DNA of 10,405 bases from Actinomycetes bacterium (GTDB taxonomy: Bacteria; Actinomycetota; Actinomycetes; Actinomycetales; Demequinaceae). The translations under genes were made by a program, and so were the position numbers. The stretch covers positions 1-10,405 of the forward strand of contig JAEYUX010000124.1 in the NCBI GenBank assembly GCA_023432235.1, written 5' to 3'. Shown piece after piece: positions 1-5,401 of this stretch (the stretch's first letter is position 1; every line of letters begins with the position of its first letter). The notes under the pieces were generated by a model. The model saw only the letters and a program-made list of their open reading frames with translations. It did no database searches and was not told the DNA's origin.

Positions 1-26
1 GGGCAGCGGACACCGACATGGTCATC

Positions 27-422
27 TCAGGCGACGGCGGTCCCTTCCAGCTCGACCATCTGGCCGGGGATAGCAAGACGTGTGACGCCGAGCATCGTGG
101 TGGTCGGGGCAACTCCTGCCGCCCCGAGCTTCCCGGCAAGGACGCCGTAGTGCGGGAACAGCGCGTCCACGTCGGTGGTGTAGACGTTGAGACGGACCAG
201 GTTCGCCAGAGACATGCCGGCCTCGGCGAGCACAGCCTCGAGGTTGTCCACGGCCAGCGCGAGCTGGGCCGCGATGTCCCCGTCGTGCTCGGGCCTGCCG
301 TCTTTGCTCATCGCCGTCTGCCCGGAGATGTACAGGGTCCGCGCCTCACCCGAGACGACCTCGCCCTGGTTAAAGCCCATCTCCTGCGACCAGGTCACCG
401 GGTTCACTGCCGTGCGTTCCAT
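27..422 (-). CDS. Rid-family (YjgF/YER057c/UK114) protein, lacking the canonical catalytic arginine
   Basis: A 131-residue protein, the usual length for the Rid family of small trimeric proteins. The classical member, RidA, hydrolyses reactive enamine/imine intermediates released by PLP enzymes. Family features seen: the YISGQTA segment (about 31-37), LVRLNVYTTDVDALF (about 75-89) and the C-terminal VTRLAIPG...VELEG block (about 113-127). In RidA the catalytic Arg lies in a P-A-R-S motif; here the aligned residues are P106-T107-T108, so that Arg is replaced by Thr. This suggests one of the Rid subfamilies without imine deaminase activity, with unknown substrate. The ATG at 422 was chosen over the ATG at 548 because GGAG lies 5 nt upstream (428-431) and because homology begins there. 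The longer version would read through the operator palindrome. The gene diverges from the WYL regulator, which probably controls it. Confidence 0.88.
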   Translation of the reverse strand: MERTAVNPVTWSQEMGFNQGEVVSGEARTLYISGQTAMSKDGRPEHDGDIAAQLALAVDNLEAVLAEAGMSLANLVRLNVYTTDVDALFPHYGVLAGKLGAAGVAPTTTMLGVTRLAIPGQMVELEGTAVA

Positions 423-503
423 TGCTGCTCCGTTCGTTCGTTTCGCAGCGCCCGGCCGCCCGATGGCCGCCGTCCTCGACTCTGCAGTACCAGCCTCGCA
501 ACG

Positions 504-528
504 AATCACGACACCTTGTGTCGTGATT
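504..528. promoter_or_regulatory. Perfect 11-bp inverted repeat, probable operator of the divergent WYL regulator
   Basis: The left arm AATCACGACAC (504-514) and right arm GTGTCGTGATT (518-528) are exact reverse complements around a CTT spacer. The site sits in the 124-nt gap between the divergent Rid gene (start 422) and the WYL regulator (start 547). It ends 18 nt before the regulator's ATG. Seen: the perfect symmetry and the position. Inferred: binding by the adjacent HTH-WYL dimer, giving autoregulation and control of the Rid gene. No T-run follows on either strand, so a terminator is unlikely. Confidence 0.75.
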
Positions 529-546
529 TCCGGTAAAGATGGATGC

Positions 547-1527
547 ATGCGAGCGGATCGACTGGTCTCTCTGGTGCTGCTGTTGCGTCAGCGAGGCCGC
601 ATGACCGCCGACCAACTGGCCGGTGAACTCGAAGTGTCCACGCGCACCGTACTGCGCGACATCGACGCCCTCTCGACCGCGGGCGTCCCCGTCTACTCCG
701 ACCGTGGCCGACACGGCGGCTACTCGCTCCTTCCCGGGTTCCGCACGGAGCTGACCGGCTTGAACCATGACGAAGCCCTCGCGCTGCTCACTGCCGGATC
801 AGACCGCGGCGAGAAGGTCTTCGGCCTCAGCGCATCGTTAGCCTCCGCGATGCGCAAGGTCGTCGACGCGCTGCCTGAGGGGTACCGGACGAGCCTCGAC
901 GATGCGGCCAAGCGGTTCCTGGTGGAGCCGGAGATCGACCTACTCTCTCGCCGCGCCGCTACCGAAGACCTGGCCGACGGCGTCATGAGCGAGGTCCGCA
1001 ACGCGGTACTCACCGGCCATAGGCTGCGATTCGACTACGCGGCACCCGGTAAGACACCGAGTCATCGAACCGTGGACCCGATCGGACTGGTCACCGTCCG
1101 CGGGCGCACCTACCTGCTGGCGACCAAGTCCGGAGACGACCGGACCTACCGTCTGTCGCGGATGCTCAGCGCCGAAGCGCTCCCCGAATCGGCGAAACGC
1201 CCCGCGCAGGTCGACCTCGACCGCATCTGGGCCGAGCGCAGCGCCCAGTTCCTCTCCGAGAACCACCTCCCCGTCGTCGTCCGAGTCACGTCGCCGCGTC
1301 GAGAGGAGTTGTTGGATGCCGCACGCGCTGTCCGCGCCGAGGAACTGGAGTCGAATGATTGGGTCCGTCTCGACGTGACCTTCGAGGACCTGCGTCACGC
1401 AGTGTGGGCGGTGTGGCGGCTCGGCACGGACGCCGAGGTCCTGACGCCCGATTCCCTGCGTGAGGCTCTATGCGTCCGCGCCGAAGAGTTGCTGGCGCGA
1501 TACGCTCGCGATGTGGGGCAGCAGTAG
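547..1527 (+). CDS. WYL-domain helix-turn-helix transcriptional regulator (DeoR-like N-terminus)
   Basis: A 326-residue protein with the architecture of actinobacterial WYL regulators (usually about 310-340 residues). Residues 1-60 form a winged HTH, with the recognition helix in STRTVLRDIDALSTAGVPV (31-49) and a wing SDRGRHGGYSL (51-61). A WYL ligand-sensing domain spans about 140-215, including VDPIGLVTVRGRTYLLA (176-192) and RTYRLSRM (199-206). A C-terminal WCX-type extension runs from about 235 to 320. The open frame extends upstream to 187, but that part is antisense to the Rid gene and lacks family similarity. The ATG at 547 begins exactly at the conserved MRADRLVSLVLLL helix. No strong ribosome-binding site is visible before it, so translation may be weak or from a very short leader. 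The regulator likely acts on the palindrome at 504-528; its ligand cannot be told. Confidence 0.92.
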   Translation: MRADRLVSLVLLLRQRGRMTADQLAGELEVSTRTVLRDIDALSTAGVPVYSDRGRHGGYSLLPGFRTELTGLNHDEALALLTAGSDRGEKVFGLSASLASAMRKVVDALPEGYRTSLDDAAKRFLVEPEIDLLSRRAATEDLADGVMSEVRNAVLTGHRLRFDYAAPGKTPSHRTVDPIGLVTVRGRTYLLATKSGDDRTYRLSRMLSAEALPESAKRPAQVDLDRIWAERSAQFLSENHLPVVVRVTSPRREELLDAARAVRAEELESNDWVRLDVTFEDLRHAVWAVWRLGTDAEVLTPDSLREALCVRAEELLARYARDVGQQ

Positions 1528-1588
1528 TGCCGATGGCAACTCGGCACAGGCCGGGCCACAGCCCAATGGCAAGCGTCATAACCCAGAT

Positions 1589-2131
1589 ATGCGCTACGAG
1601 AACCCGCTCTACATGGCGGAGGCGGCAGCGACGGCCGATCTCATTGCGAATGGACGGCTACAACTGGGCGTGAGCCGAGGCTCACCGGAAGCACCGCTCG
1701 ATGGACCGGGCAGCTTCGGCTATCCACTGCCTGACGGAGTGAGCCCCGCGGAGGACGCGGCTGAGCGCATTGCCCGCTTCCGCGAGGCGTGGCGAGCAGC
1801 AGGCAACGAGGGCGAGCCGCGCGTGTCCGTCTCGCGCTCGATCATGCCGATCATCGACGACGCGACGGCGCGCTACTTCGGCCCGTTGCTCGAGCGCGAC
1901 AAGATGGGCGGCAATCGCGACCACGTGGGTGAACTCGAGAACACTCTGTCGACATTTGGGAAGACCTACGTGGGCAGCGTCGACAAGATCGTGGCCGAGC
2001 TTCGCGAGGACGACGCTGTGGTGACGGCCGACACTCTCCTTGTGACAGTGCCCAATCAACTAGGCGCCGACTTCAACCGCACGACATTTGACGCTCTCGT
2101 TGAGATCAGGAATCTCCTGAGCAACGGCTGA
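1589..2131 (+). pseudogene. Remnant of a luciferase-like (LLM-class) flavin-dependent monooxygenase
   Basis: The readable part matches two separated blocks of LLM-class flavin oxidoreductases. The first is MRYENPLYMAEAAATADLI followed by NGRLQLGVSRGSPE, a typical mid-barrel segment. The second runs from RIARFREAW through PRVSVSRSI to ADTLLVTVPNQLGADFN, the C-terminal part. Intact members run to roughly 330-370 residues. Here the N-terminal part of the TIM barrel is missing. The two blocks are joined at about GVSPAEDAAE, where family members carry, as I recall, roughly 80 further residues; that points to an in-frame internal deletion. About 180 residues remain, too few for a complete barrel. 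The frame is open to a TGA at 2131 and extends left into the WYL gene without homology. The first ATG in the homologous part has been used as the left end. An expressed short protein cannot be excluded, but a deletion derivative is most likely. Confidence 0.72.
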
Positions 2132-2157
2132 CGCCGGGCGTGGGTTCGCCGCCTCAC

Positions 2158-2862
2158 TTAGGCCTGAGCGAGCATCCCTGAAATGACCGAGGTGAAGAAT
2201 CCCAGCCCGTCGGTGCCGGTCGCATTGCTATCGGTGCGCTCTGGGCCGAAGCCGGGCTCAACTGCGTGCTCCGGGTGAGGCATGAGGCCCACCACGTTGC
2301 CGCGTGCATTGGTCACACCCGCAATGTCACGGCGAGATCCGTTGGGGTTCCAACCGACGTAGCGGAACGCGACGCGGCCTTCGGCCTCAAGTTCGTCGAG
2401 AACGCGCTCGTCGGCCACATACTGGCCGTCCTGGTTCTTCAACGGGACAACAATCTCGTCACCGGGCGAGTACGCGTTGGTCCATGCGGTGTCGGCGTTC
2501 TCAACGCGGAGCGTCTGGTCGCGGCACACAAAGTGGCGGTGGTCGTTCTTGATCATCGAGCCCGGCAGTAGGTGCACCTCAGTGAGGATCTGGAATCCGT
2601 TGCAGATTCCCAGCACCGGCATGCCGCCGTGCGCAGCATCGACCACTTTGTCCATGATCGGCGAGAAGCGCGCGATCGCGCCTGCACGCAAATAGTCACC
2701 GTATGAGAAGCCGCCCGGCAACACCACGGCGTCGACGTTCTTGAGGTCCGGCTCGGCATGGAAGAGCGACACCGCCTCCGCACCCGCGATGCGAATGGCG
2801 CGCAGAGCGTCGCGGTCATCGAGAGAGCCAGGGAAAGTGACGACGCCGATGCGGGCGCTCAT
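2158..2862 (-). CDS. purQ: Phosphoribosylformylglycinamidine synthase, glutaminase subunit PurQ
   Basis: A 234-residue class I glutamine amidotransferase, a normal length for free-standing PurQ. It hydrolyses glutamine and passes ammonia to PurL for the conversion of FGAR to FGAM. The nucleophile is Cys87 in LGICNGFQ (84-91); His196 and Glu198 in LMPHPEHA (193-200) complete the triad. The oxyanion and glutamine-binding segment is VVLPGGFSYGDYLRAGAIA (46-64). The start codon overlaps the purS stop by 4 nt (ATGA), with GAGG inside the purS 3' end as a ribosome-binding site, so the two are almost certainly translationally coupled. This fits the fixed stoichiometry of the PurLQS complex. The stop at 2158 faces the convergent flavin-monooxygenase remnant 26 nt away. 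purL is not found downstream in this window, although it often follows purQ in actinobacteria. Confidence 0.97.
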   Translation of the reverse strand: MSARIGVVTFPGSLDDRDALRAIRIAGAEAVSLFHAEPDLKNVDAVVLPGGFSYGDYLRAGAIARFSPIMDKVVDAAHGGMPVLGICNGFQILTEVHLLPGSMIKNDHRHFVCRDQTLRVENADTAWTNAYSPGDEIVVPLKNQDGQYVADERVLDELEAEGRVAFRYVGWNPNGSRRDIAGVTNARGNVVGLMPHPEHAVEPGFGPERTDSNATGTDGLGFFTSVISGMLAQA

Positions 2863-3188
2863 GCGAGGAGGTCCTCGGCACCGGCGGGTCGTGCCGCCTC
2901 ACTCGCAGCGCCATGATTGCCGCAGCCACAGTTGCCGCCGCACTGCTTCACACTCACCGAGACCACATCCTCGATCACGGGGTTGCTGAGAAGTGTTTCG
3001 GCCGCGTGCTGAACCGTTGCGAGCACCTCATCCGTCACTTCGCCATGCACCTTGAGCTCAAAGCGCTTGCCTTGGCGAACAGAACGGAAGCCCTCGATGC
3101 CGAGGCGCTCGAGCGCCGCACCGATGGCCTTTCCCTGAGGATCGAGAATTTCGGGCTTGGGCATCACGTCCACGATGATCTTGGGCAT
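2859..3188 (-). CDS. purS: Phosphoribosylformylglycinamidine synthase subunit PurS, with a Cys-rich C-terminal tail
   Basis: PurS is a small dimeric protein that bridges PurL and PurQ and helps channel ammonia. Residues 1-80 are typical: the VDVMPKPEILDPQGKAI segment (6-22), IEGFRSVRQGKRFEL (31-45) and LLSNPVIEDVVSV (66-78). Most PurS proteins stop at about 80-90 residues; this one has 109. The extra tail holds Cys83, Cys87, Cys89 and His92 in a C-X3-C-X-C-X2-H pattern, followed by an Ala/Glu-rich end. The frame is credible because the stop overlaps the purQ start by 4 nt. The ATG at 3188 has only a weak ribosome-binding site (AGGG about 13 nt upstream), and a hairpin lies directly upstream. 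The second lipoprotein gene ends 51 nt upstream, so purS may be read with it or from its own promoter. Confidence 0.95.
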   Translation of the reverse strand: MPKIIVDVMPKPEILDPQGKAIGAALERLGIEGFRSVRQGKRFELKVHGEVTDEVLATVQHAAETLLSNPVIEDVVSVSVKQCGGNCGCGNHGAASEAARPAGAEDLLA

Positions 3189-3199
3189 GCGCTCAGTCT

Positions 3200-3238
3200 A
3201 GCCCTGGCGCCGATGCACCCGAAGGTGCCAGATGGGCT
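3200..3238 (-). promoter_or_regulatory. Hairpin region with UUCG tetraloop upstream of purS
   Basis: On the minus strand, GCACC and GGTGC enclose TTCG (3215-3228), a classical stable UUCG tetraloop hairpin. A competing longer stem pairs AGCCCTGGC (3200-3208, plus-strand reading) with GCCA and GGGCT (3227-3230 and 3234-3238) with a 3-nt bulge. The two structures share two bases, so they exclude each other. The long stem would bury the only AGGG-like Shine-Dalgarno sequence of purS. There is no T-run, so an intrinsic terminator is unlikely. A translational role or simply 3'-end protection of the lipoprotein mRNA is inference. Confidence 0.4.
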
Positions 3239-3239
3239 G

Positions 3240-3794
3240 TCAGCAGACCCAGTTGTACTCAATCTCCGTGGTGGTCAGCCACGTTGCCAGCTTCTTGGAG
3301 TTTGACTCCCAGTACGCGATGTTGCCGGAGTACTCAACCAGCACGCCGATGTCGTCACCGAGTTCGGGCGCCGCAACGCGCGGCACGCCCGGCGACATGG
3401 CGAGCGCACCGCCCCCACCGCCGCTCACGGCAACGCCAGGGAGACTGGCCGCAACGTCGGGGGCTGAACCCAGTGCAGCGTCGGCGTCAGTGTCAATCAC
3501 GGCGTCTTCTTCAGCGTCGCCAAACCCGCCCGAAATCCACGACTCGATGTTGCGCCGTGGATCCGGGAACTCATCGATGTTGGCTGGGTCGTACTGGTAC
3601 CACGTGGTGCCCTCGAACGTCAGCACCTCGTTGCCGCACGCGGGGTAGAACTCGACGTCCGCCGTCATCGCTTTCACGTAGCCCGGGGTGCCGAAGTCCT
3701 GTCGATCGAAAGGTCCGGCGCTCTCAGCATCGTTCGCGCAGCCCGTAGCAAGCAAGAGAGCAGCAGTCGCGGCAATCGCAACACGATTGTTCAT
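3240..3794 (-). CDS. Predicted secreted lipoprotein of unknown function
   Basis: I do not recognise a named family. The 184-residue protein starts with MNNR, a hydrophobic stretch (5-16) and a lipobox LATGC, so Cys19 should be lipidated and the protein anchored outside the membrane. An Asn/Asp/Glu-rich linker follows. A first block contains Cys53 in YPACGNEVLTFEGTTWYQY (50-68). Then come an acidic DAEEDAVIDTDADAA segment and a flexible SGGGGGA linker. A second block, GDDIGVLVEYSGNIAYWES, ends in YNWVC, where Cys184 is the last residue. Only Cys53 and Cys184 remain after lipidation, so a disulfide between the two halves is plausible. The ATG at 3794 is preferred to the one at 3812 because it directly precedes the signal peptide and has GGAG upstream (3807-3810), although with a long 12-nt spacing. 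The gene lies between hairpins and purS. Confidence 0.8.
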   Translation of the reverse strand: MNNRVAIAATAALLLATGCANDAESAGPFDRQDFGTPGYVKAMTADVEFYPACGNEVLTFEGTTWYQYDPANIDEFPDPRRNIESWISGGFGDAEEDAVIDTDADAALGSAPDVAASLPGVAVSGGGGGALAMSPGVPRVAAPELGDDIGVLVEYSGNIAYWESNSKKLATWLTTTEIEYNWVC

Positions 3795-3827
3795 GTGATG
3801 ACAACGCTCCATGCTGGGAATTCGTTG

Positions 3828-3878
3828 GGAAAAGGCAATCCCGCCGCCTTCGCGATAGTACGCGACGACGGCGGGATT
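3828..3878 (-). terminator. Intrinsic terminator-like hairpin downstream of the septum-formation lipoprotein gene
   Basis: AATCCCGCCG (3837-3846) pairs perfectly with CGGCGGGATT (3869-3878). A 3x3 internal loop is followed by an inner 5-bp stem TCGCG/CGCGA (3850-3854, 3861-3865) with a 6-nt loop. On the minus strand the hairpin is followed by GCCTTTTCC (3828-3836), a short T-rich tract. It lies between the stop of the gene at 3918 and the start of the next lipoprotein gene at 3794, a good place for a terminator. Confidence 0.72.
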
Positions 3879-3881
3879 GAG

Positions 3882-3899
3882 GGCCCGTCAAGGCGGGCC
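3882..3899 (-). terminator. Second, smaller hairpin preceding the main terminator
   Basis: GGCCCG (3882-3887) and CGGGCC (3894-3899) form a 6-bp stem with a 6-nt loop, 18 nt after the stop codon of the septum-formation lipoprotein gene. It has no T-run of its own. Together with the larger hairpin immediately downstream it makes a tandem 3'-end structure. Confidence 0.45.
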
Positions 3900-3917
3900 G
3901 ATGCTCACTGAGCAGAC

Positions 3918-4343
3918 TTAGAGGTTCGAGCCCTTGAGCGAACCCGTCACGGTGTCCTCGGCGGGCATCACGATGCACACGATGTCGCGGTCACCGGCGC
4001 TCCACGACTGGCTCGAGGGGGTGAGGTGCGTGAAGAAGAGCGTGGACTCCATGTAGTCCGTGCCCACGTAGGCCTCGAACTCGGCGAGGCAGTACTCGTC
4101 AGCCTCGTCGCCAACCGCGACGATGTTGTAAGAGTCGAGGCTCGACTTCTTAACGGCGTAGACCTCGCCCTCGTGCTCCTTGTCGCAACCGACAACGGGC
4201 AAGCTCTCAACCTGCGTCGAGGCGTCGAGCAGACCATTCAGGCACTGACCCGCCTTGAACTCCTGAGCGCTCTTTGTGCAGCCTGCCAGCGCAGCAACGC
4301 CCAGAACAATCACGCCGACCGTGCTCATGCGACGCAAATTCAT
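3918..4343 (-). CDS. Septum-formation-family (Septum_form-like) lipoprotein
   Basis: A 141-residue exported protein. MNLRR, a hydrophobic segment (10-20) and the lipobox ALAGC give a lipidated Cys22. The mature part resembles the actinobacterial septum formation domain. It shows FKAGQCLNG with Cys34, VGCDKEHEGEVYAV with Cys53 and His57, DEYCLAEFEAYVG with Cys85, and SWSAGDRDIVCIVMP with Cys123. The four extracytoplasmic cysteines fit two disulfides. The family name comes from a Corynebacterium/Mycobacterium-type association with septation; the biochemical role is unknown. The ATG at 4343 is chosen because GGGAGG lies 6 nt upstream (4350-4355) and the signal peptide follows directly; the open frame upstream to 4469 has neither. 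The gene lies between purC and another lipoprotein gene, with hairpins on both sides, so it is probably its own transcription unit. Confidence 0.85.
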   Translation of the reverse strand: MNLRRMSTVGVIVLGVAALAGCTKSAQEFKAGQCLNGLLDASTQVESLPVVGCDKEHEGEVYAVKKSSLDSYNIVAVGDEADEYCLAEFEAYVGTDYMESTLFFTHLTPSSQSWSAGDRDIVCIVMPAEDTVTGSLKGSNL

Positions 4344-4381
4344 GTGTTTCCTCCCTTGAAACCCCCGGTATGAGGGCATAG

Positions 4382-4404
4382 AAAACGGGAGCCCGTGCTC
4401 CCGT
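4382..4404 (-). terminator. Intrinsic terminator-like hairpin downstream of purC
   Basis: ACGGGAGC (4385-4392) and GCTCCCGT (4397-4404) form a perfect 8-bp stem around a 4-nt loop. On the minus strand it runs straight into TTTTC, the classical stem plus U-tract layout. It lies about 100 nt beyond the purC stop and 41 nt before the ATG of the septum-formation lipoprotein gene. It fits a purC terminator, but it also lies downstream of a candidate -10 element and could then be a leader attenuator. Confidence 0.7.
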
Positions 4405-4413
4405 AGCGGGCCT

Positions 4414-4422
4414 AACCTAGCA
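4414..4422 (-). promoter_or_regulatory. Candidate extended -10 promoter element of the septum-formation lipoprotein gene
   Basis: The minus strand reads TGCTAGGTT, matching the extended -10 form TGn-TAnnnT. No TTGACA-like -35 lies at the correct distance, as expected for an extended -10 or activator-dependent promoter. A start near 4407 would leave a leader of about 65 nt containing the hairpin at 4385-4404. This is a motif match only. Confidence 0.35.
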
Positions 4423-4437
4423 GTGATGCACGTCACA
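4422..4437. promoter_or_regulatory. CRP/GlxR-like binding site
   Basis: The sequence AGTGATGCACGTCACA has the symmetric core GTGA-N6-TCAC and differs at one position from the CRP-family consensus TGTGA-N6-TCACA, which the actinobacterial regulator GlxR also recognises. It overlaps the candidate extended -10 element on the minus strand, so a bound protein would more likely repress than activate there. Such sites occur by chance in genomes. Confidence 0.45.
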
Positions 4438-4443
4438 TTTCTT

Positions 4444-4457
4444 GTGAACCGGTTAAC
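4444..4457. promoter_or_regulatory. Near-perfect even palindrome, LacI-operator-like
   Basis: GTGAACC followed directly by GGTTAAC is a 14-bp palindrome with one mismatched pair and a central CG, the layout typical of LacI-family operators. It lies just upstream of the CRP-like site and about 37 nt upstream of the assumed transcription start near 4407. The regulator is unknown. Confidence 0.3.
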
Positions 4458-4505
4458 CATTGTCGGCATGCGAACAGGCGCCGCGCACGAGCGCTCAAGC
4501 CGACG

Positions 4506-5399
4506 TCAGCCCACGAGTCGGTCGTATGCCTCGAGGTATCGGGAGCGAGTGAGATCGATGATGTCGGCCGGTAGAGGGGGCGGCGGCGCGTCACCGTGAC
4601 GATCCCAACCAGACTCCGATGACGTGAGCCAGTCCCGGACAAACTGCTTGTCGAAGCTCGGTTGGGCGCGGCCCGGCTGCCATGTATCGATTGGCCAGTA
4701 GCGGCTGGAATCCGGAGTGAGCACTTCGTCCGCCACCATGATCTCTCCGCTGGCATCGCGGCCGAACTCGAACTTGGTGTCCGCAAGGATGATGCCCTTG
4801 CTAAGGGCAATCTCGTGAGCCTTTGCGTACATCTCGAGAGTGAGGTCGCGTAGCGCTACGGCGTCTTCCGCTCCAATGAGCGCGACGACGTCGTCAAAGG
4901 TGACGTTGACATCGTGATCGCCCACATCGGCCTTGGTGGCCGGGGTGAAGATGGGCTCCGGAAGCCGCGAGCCGTCCTCAAGACCGTCCGGCAACGCAAT
5001 CCCGCAGACCGTCCCGCTTGCGCGGTATTCCGTCAGGCCCGAGCCAGTGAGGTAGCCACGCGCGACACACTCAACAGGAAACATGTCGAGCCGGCGCACC
5101 ACCATGGCTCGGCCCTGTACTTCTGCGGGAACATCCGCCTCGACCGTGTGGTCACGCACCACGTCACGCAAGCGGTCGAACCACCACAGTGACAGCGCAG
5201 TGAGAACGCCGCCTTTACCGGGGATCTCCGAAGGCAACACCCAGTCGTACGCGCTGATCCGGTCCGATGCGACGACGAGCATCACATCACCCTGCGGGTG
5301 CGGAGTCTCCGGCACGTAAAGGTCTCGCACCTTCCCGCTGTACACATGCCGCCATCCCGTCACCGGCAGCACTGCTGGCGGTGTGGAAAATCCCGGCAT
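4506..5399 (-). CDS. purC: Phosphoribosylaminoimidazole-succinocarboxamide (SAICAR) synthase PurC
   Basis: PurC joins CAIR with aspartate, using ATP, to give SAICAR. The 297-residue length fits the longer PurC form. Motifs: SGKVRDLY (21-28), the phosphate-binding start; LPSEIPGKGGVLTALS (55-70); FPVECVARGYLTGSGL (107-122), the SAICAR synthase signature; ILADTKFEFG (204-213), with the metal- and ATP-binding acidic residues; and DEVLTPDSSRYW (224-235). The ATG at 5399 lies 2 nt after the purD stop, and GAGG in the purD 3' end serves as ribosome-binding site, so purD and purC are cotranscribed and probably coupled. A likely terminator follows at 4382-4404. A proline run APPPPLP near residue 271 is a minor lineage detail. 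Confidence 0.97.
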   Translation of the reverse strand: MPGFSTPPAVLPVTGWRHVYSGKVRDLYVPETPHPQGDVMLVVASDRISAYDWVLPSEIPGKGGVLTALSLWWFDRLRDVVRDHTVEADVPAEVQGRAMVVRRLDMFPVECVARGYLTGSGLTEYRASGTVCGIALPDGLEDGSRLPEPIFTPATKADVGDHDVNVTFDDVVALIGAEDAVALRDLTLEMYAKAHEIALSKGIILADTKFEFGRDASGEIMVADEVLTPDSSRYWPIDTWQPGRAQPSFDKQFVRDWLTSSESGWDRHGDAPPPPLPADIIDLTRSRYLEAYDRLVG

Positions 5400-5401
5400 T
5401 G

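Noticed and set aside
187..546. In-frame upstream extension of the WYL regulator (another 120 residues)
   Set aside because: It is antisense to the Rid gene, crosses the operator palindrome and shows no family similarity. The conserved HTH begins at the ATG at 547.
4344..4469. N-terminal extension of the septum-formation lipoprotein from an ATG at 4469
   Set aside because: It would read through the terminator and operator-like sites and put the signal peptide inside the protein. The ATG at 4343 has a strong ribosome-binding site.
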